This document shows, piece by piece, positions 4,969 through 6,158 of a stretch of 6,158 nucleotides of DNA. Source of the stretch: an uncultured Lachnospiraceae bacterium (GTDB lineage Bacteria; Bacillota; Clostridia; Lachnospirales; Lachnospiraceae); assembly GCA_947068385.1 (NCBI GenBank), contig CAMTBF010000238.1, positions 1 to 6,158 of the forward strand. The letters run 5' to 3'. The stretch's first letter is position 1. Each line of letters begins with the position of its first letter. Made by a program: the position numbers and the translations under genes. The notes under the pieces were generated by a model. That model saw only the letters and a list, made by a program, of their open reading frames with translations. It made no database searches and was not told where the DNA came from.

Positions 4969-6158
4969 ATGTCCAAGAAAGAGACGCAGAATACGGATCA
5001 GGCACCGGAGAAGGTGATGACGAAATATGATCTGAAGATGCAGCGGAGAAAGGAAGAGAAGGAGAAGGCGGAGAAGAACAGGCGCAGGGACAACATCATC
5101 GGCATCGTGGTGGTGGCGGCGCTGCTGTGCCTGGTGGCGTCCTTCCCCATCCGCAACTACCTCACGGTGCACGGCAGCTACGTGAAGGTGAACGGGGAGG
5201 ACATCTCCAAGGTGGAGTTCGACTACAACTACAATGTGGCGGTGAGCAATTACCTGAGCCAGTACGCCTATTACATGTACATGATGGGCATAGACCCCAC
5301 CAGCGACTTCACCTCCCAGATGTATTCCGAGACCCTGACCTGGGGAGACTATTTCCAGCAGCTGGCCGTGGAGAACATGATCAGGAACAAGAGCCTGCTG
5401 GCGGAGGCGAAGGCGGAGGGCTTCGCCTACGACACCGCCGAGGATTACGCCAGGTACAGGGAGTCCCTGGAGCAGGCCGCTGCCGAGAACAATGCCACCG
5501 CAAAGAGCTACCTGAAGGAGCTGTACGGGCCCTATGCCACGGAATCCAGGCTCAAGCCCTATGTGGAGGAGACCCTGTACGTGGCGGGGTACTATGACGA
5601 GCTGGCTGAGCGCCAGACCCCTTCCATGGAGGAGATTCAGGCCTATTATGACGAGAACAGATCCAGCTATGATTCCGTGGACTACTATATGACGACCGTG
5701 GACGCGGAGCTGCCCACGGAGCCTACGGAGCTGGCGGATCCCGTGGAGGAGGCCGAGGGAGAAGAGGAAGCCGGGGAGGAGGGCGCTGCGGAAGAGGAGC
5801 AGCCCTACCAGCCCTCCGAGGCGGAGATAGAGGCGGCCATGGCGCAGGCCAAGGAGAAGGCCGACAAGGCAGTGGCCACCGTGAAGGCAGACGGCGAGCT
5901 GCAGGAGAACGTGCGCAAGAGCGCCGCCACCTATCTGCTCCAGGACTGGCTGTTCGATGAGGAGAGGAAGGCCGGGGACTCCACGGTGATCGAGGACTCC
6001 ACCGGGCACCGGTATTACGTGGTGGAATTCGCCGGCCGCTATCTGGACGAGGTGCTTTCCACGGACATCCGGGTGGTGGTGACGGACGTGGAGAACGGAC
6101 AGGCCATCCTGGACGAGTGGAGCGCGGGGGCTGCCACGGAGGAGAGCTTCGCGGAGCT
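4969..6158 (+). CDS. Membrane-anchored PpiC/SurA-like peptidyl-prolyl isomerase (3' end cut off)
   Basis: The frame is open from ATG 4969 to the window edge: 396 whole codons without a stop. AAAGGAG (4953-4959) lies 9 bases before the start. The N-terminal 42 residues are highly charged (RRKEEKEKAEKNRRR) and cytoplasmic. One membrane anchor spans about 43-62, and the rest should lie outside the membrane. There is no lipobox, unlike canonical PrsA. Residues about 70-215 resemble the SurA/PrsA N-terminal chaperone region. A first, degenerate parvulin-like domain runs from about 218 (SMEEIQAYYDENR) to 355 (HRYYVVEF), interrupted by an acidic Glu/Ala-rich insert (about 248-285). A second appears to start at about 365 (TDIRVVVTDV, ILDEWSAGAATEESFAE) and continues past the edge. 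The usual RHIL-type strand is not preserved in domain 1, so isomerase activity is uncertain and a holdase role is possible. It likely assists folding of exported proteins. Confidence 0.85.
   Translation, partial: MSKKETQNTDQAPEKVMTKYDLKMQRRKEEKEKAEKNRRRDNIIGIVVVAALLCLVASFPIRNYLTVHGSYVKVNGEDISKVEFDYNYNVAVSNYLSQYAYYMYMMGIDPTSDFTSQMYSETLTWGDYFQQLAVENMIRNKSLLAEAKAEGFAYDTAEDYARYRESLEQAAAENNATAKSYLKELYGPYATESRLKPYVEETLYVAGYYDELAERQTPSMEEIQAYYDENRSSYDSVDYYMTTVDAELPTEPTELADPVEEAEGEEEAGEEGAAEEEQPYQPSEAEIEAAMAQAKEKADKAVATVKADGELQENVRKSAATYLLQDWLFDEERKAGDSTVIEDSTGHRYYVVEFAGRYLDEVLSTDIRVVVTDVENGQAILDEWSAGAATEESFAE

Noticed and set aside
4678..6009. A 443-residue minus-strand open frame spanning the peptidase end and the foldase gene
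   Set aside because: It crosses two real genes and the leader between them, and its product is repetitive Leu/Gly/His-rich sequence typical of an antisense shadow.

Overview
The window looks like chromosomal DNA from a fairly GC-rich member of the Clostridia, most likely Lachnospiraceae. This rests on strong AGGAG-type ribosome sites, consensus sigma-A promoters, and a gene set I associate with that group: an atypical XRE-like HTH protein, a DUF6709-like two-pass membrane protein, an M3 oligoendopeptidase of the non-PepF branch, and a membrane-anchored parvulin-type foldase. The assignment is by inference; there is no rRNA or other taxonomic marker.

Layout. Bases 1-107 may hold the last 34 codons of an upstream gene. 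A near-perfect promoter (80-108) overlaps that tail and drives a two-gene operon: an HTH protein (191-652) and a zinc-ribbon/two-TM/extracellular-domain protein (683-1591). The operon ends at a strong nested hairpin with a T run (1688-1731). A convergent gene (1762-2871, minus strand) encodes a two-pass membrane protein resembling DUF6709. A 265-base divergent intergenic region carries one promoter for that gene and one for the M3 oligoendopeptidase (3137-4810). The last gene (4969 to beyond the window end) encodes a membrane-anchored peptidyl-prolyl isomerase-like foldase. It has an unusual leader with two tight GC hairpins and a tandem purine-rich 17-base repeat.

How the genes fit together. 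The HTH and zinc-ribbon genes are clearly one transcription unit and could form a small regulator plus membrane-sensor module; this is inferred from adjacency. The oligoendopeptidase (cytoplasmic peptide turnover) and the foldase (folding of exported proteins) lie in the same direction with no terminator between them, but the foldase gene appears to have its own promoter.

The most unusual feature is the foldase leader (4867-4955). Its 17-base repeat contains both ATGA and a ribosome-binding-like purine run. Because 17 is 18 minus 1, successive units create tiny reading frames chained by ATGA stop/start overlaps, ending just before the foldase ribosome site. No CRISPR array, insertion sequence, tRNA or rRNA was seen, and I found no clear evidence of a new defence system.
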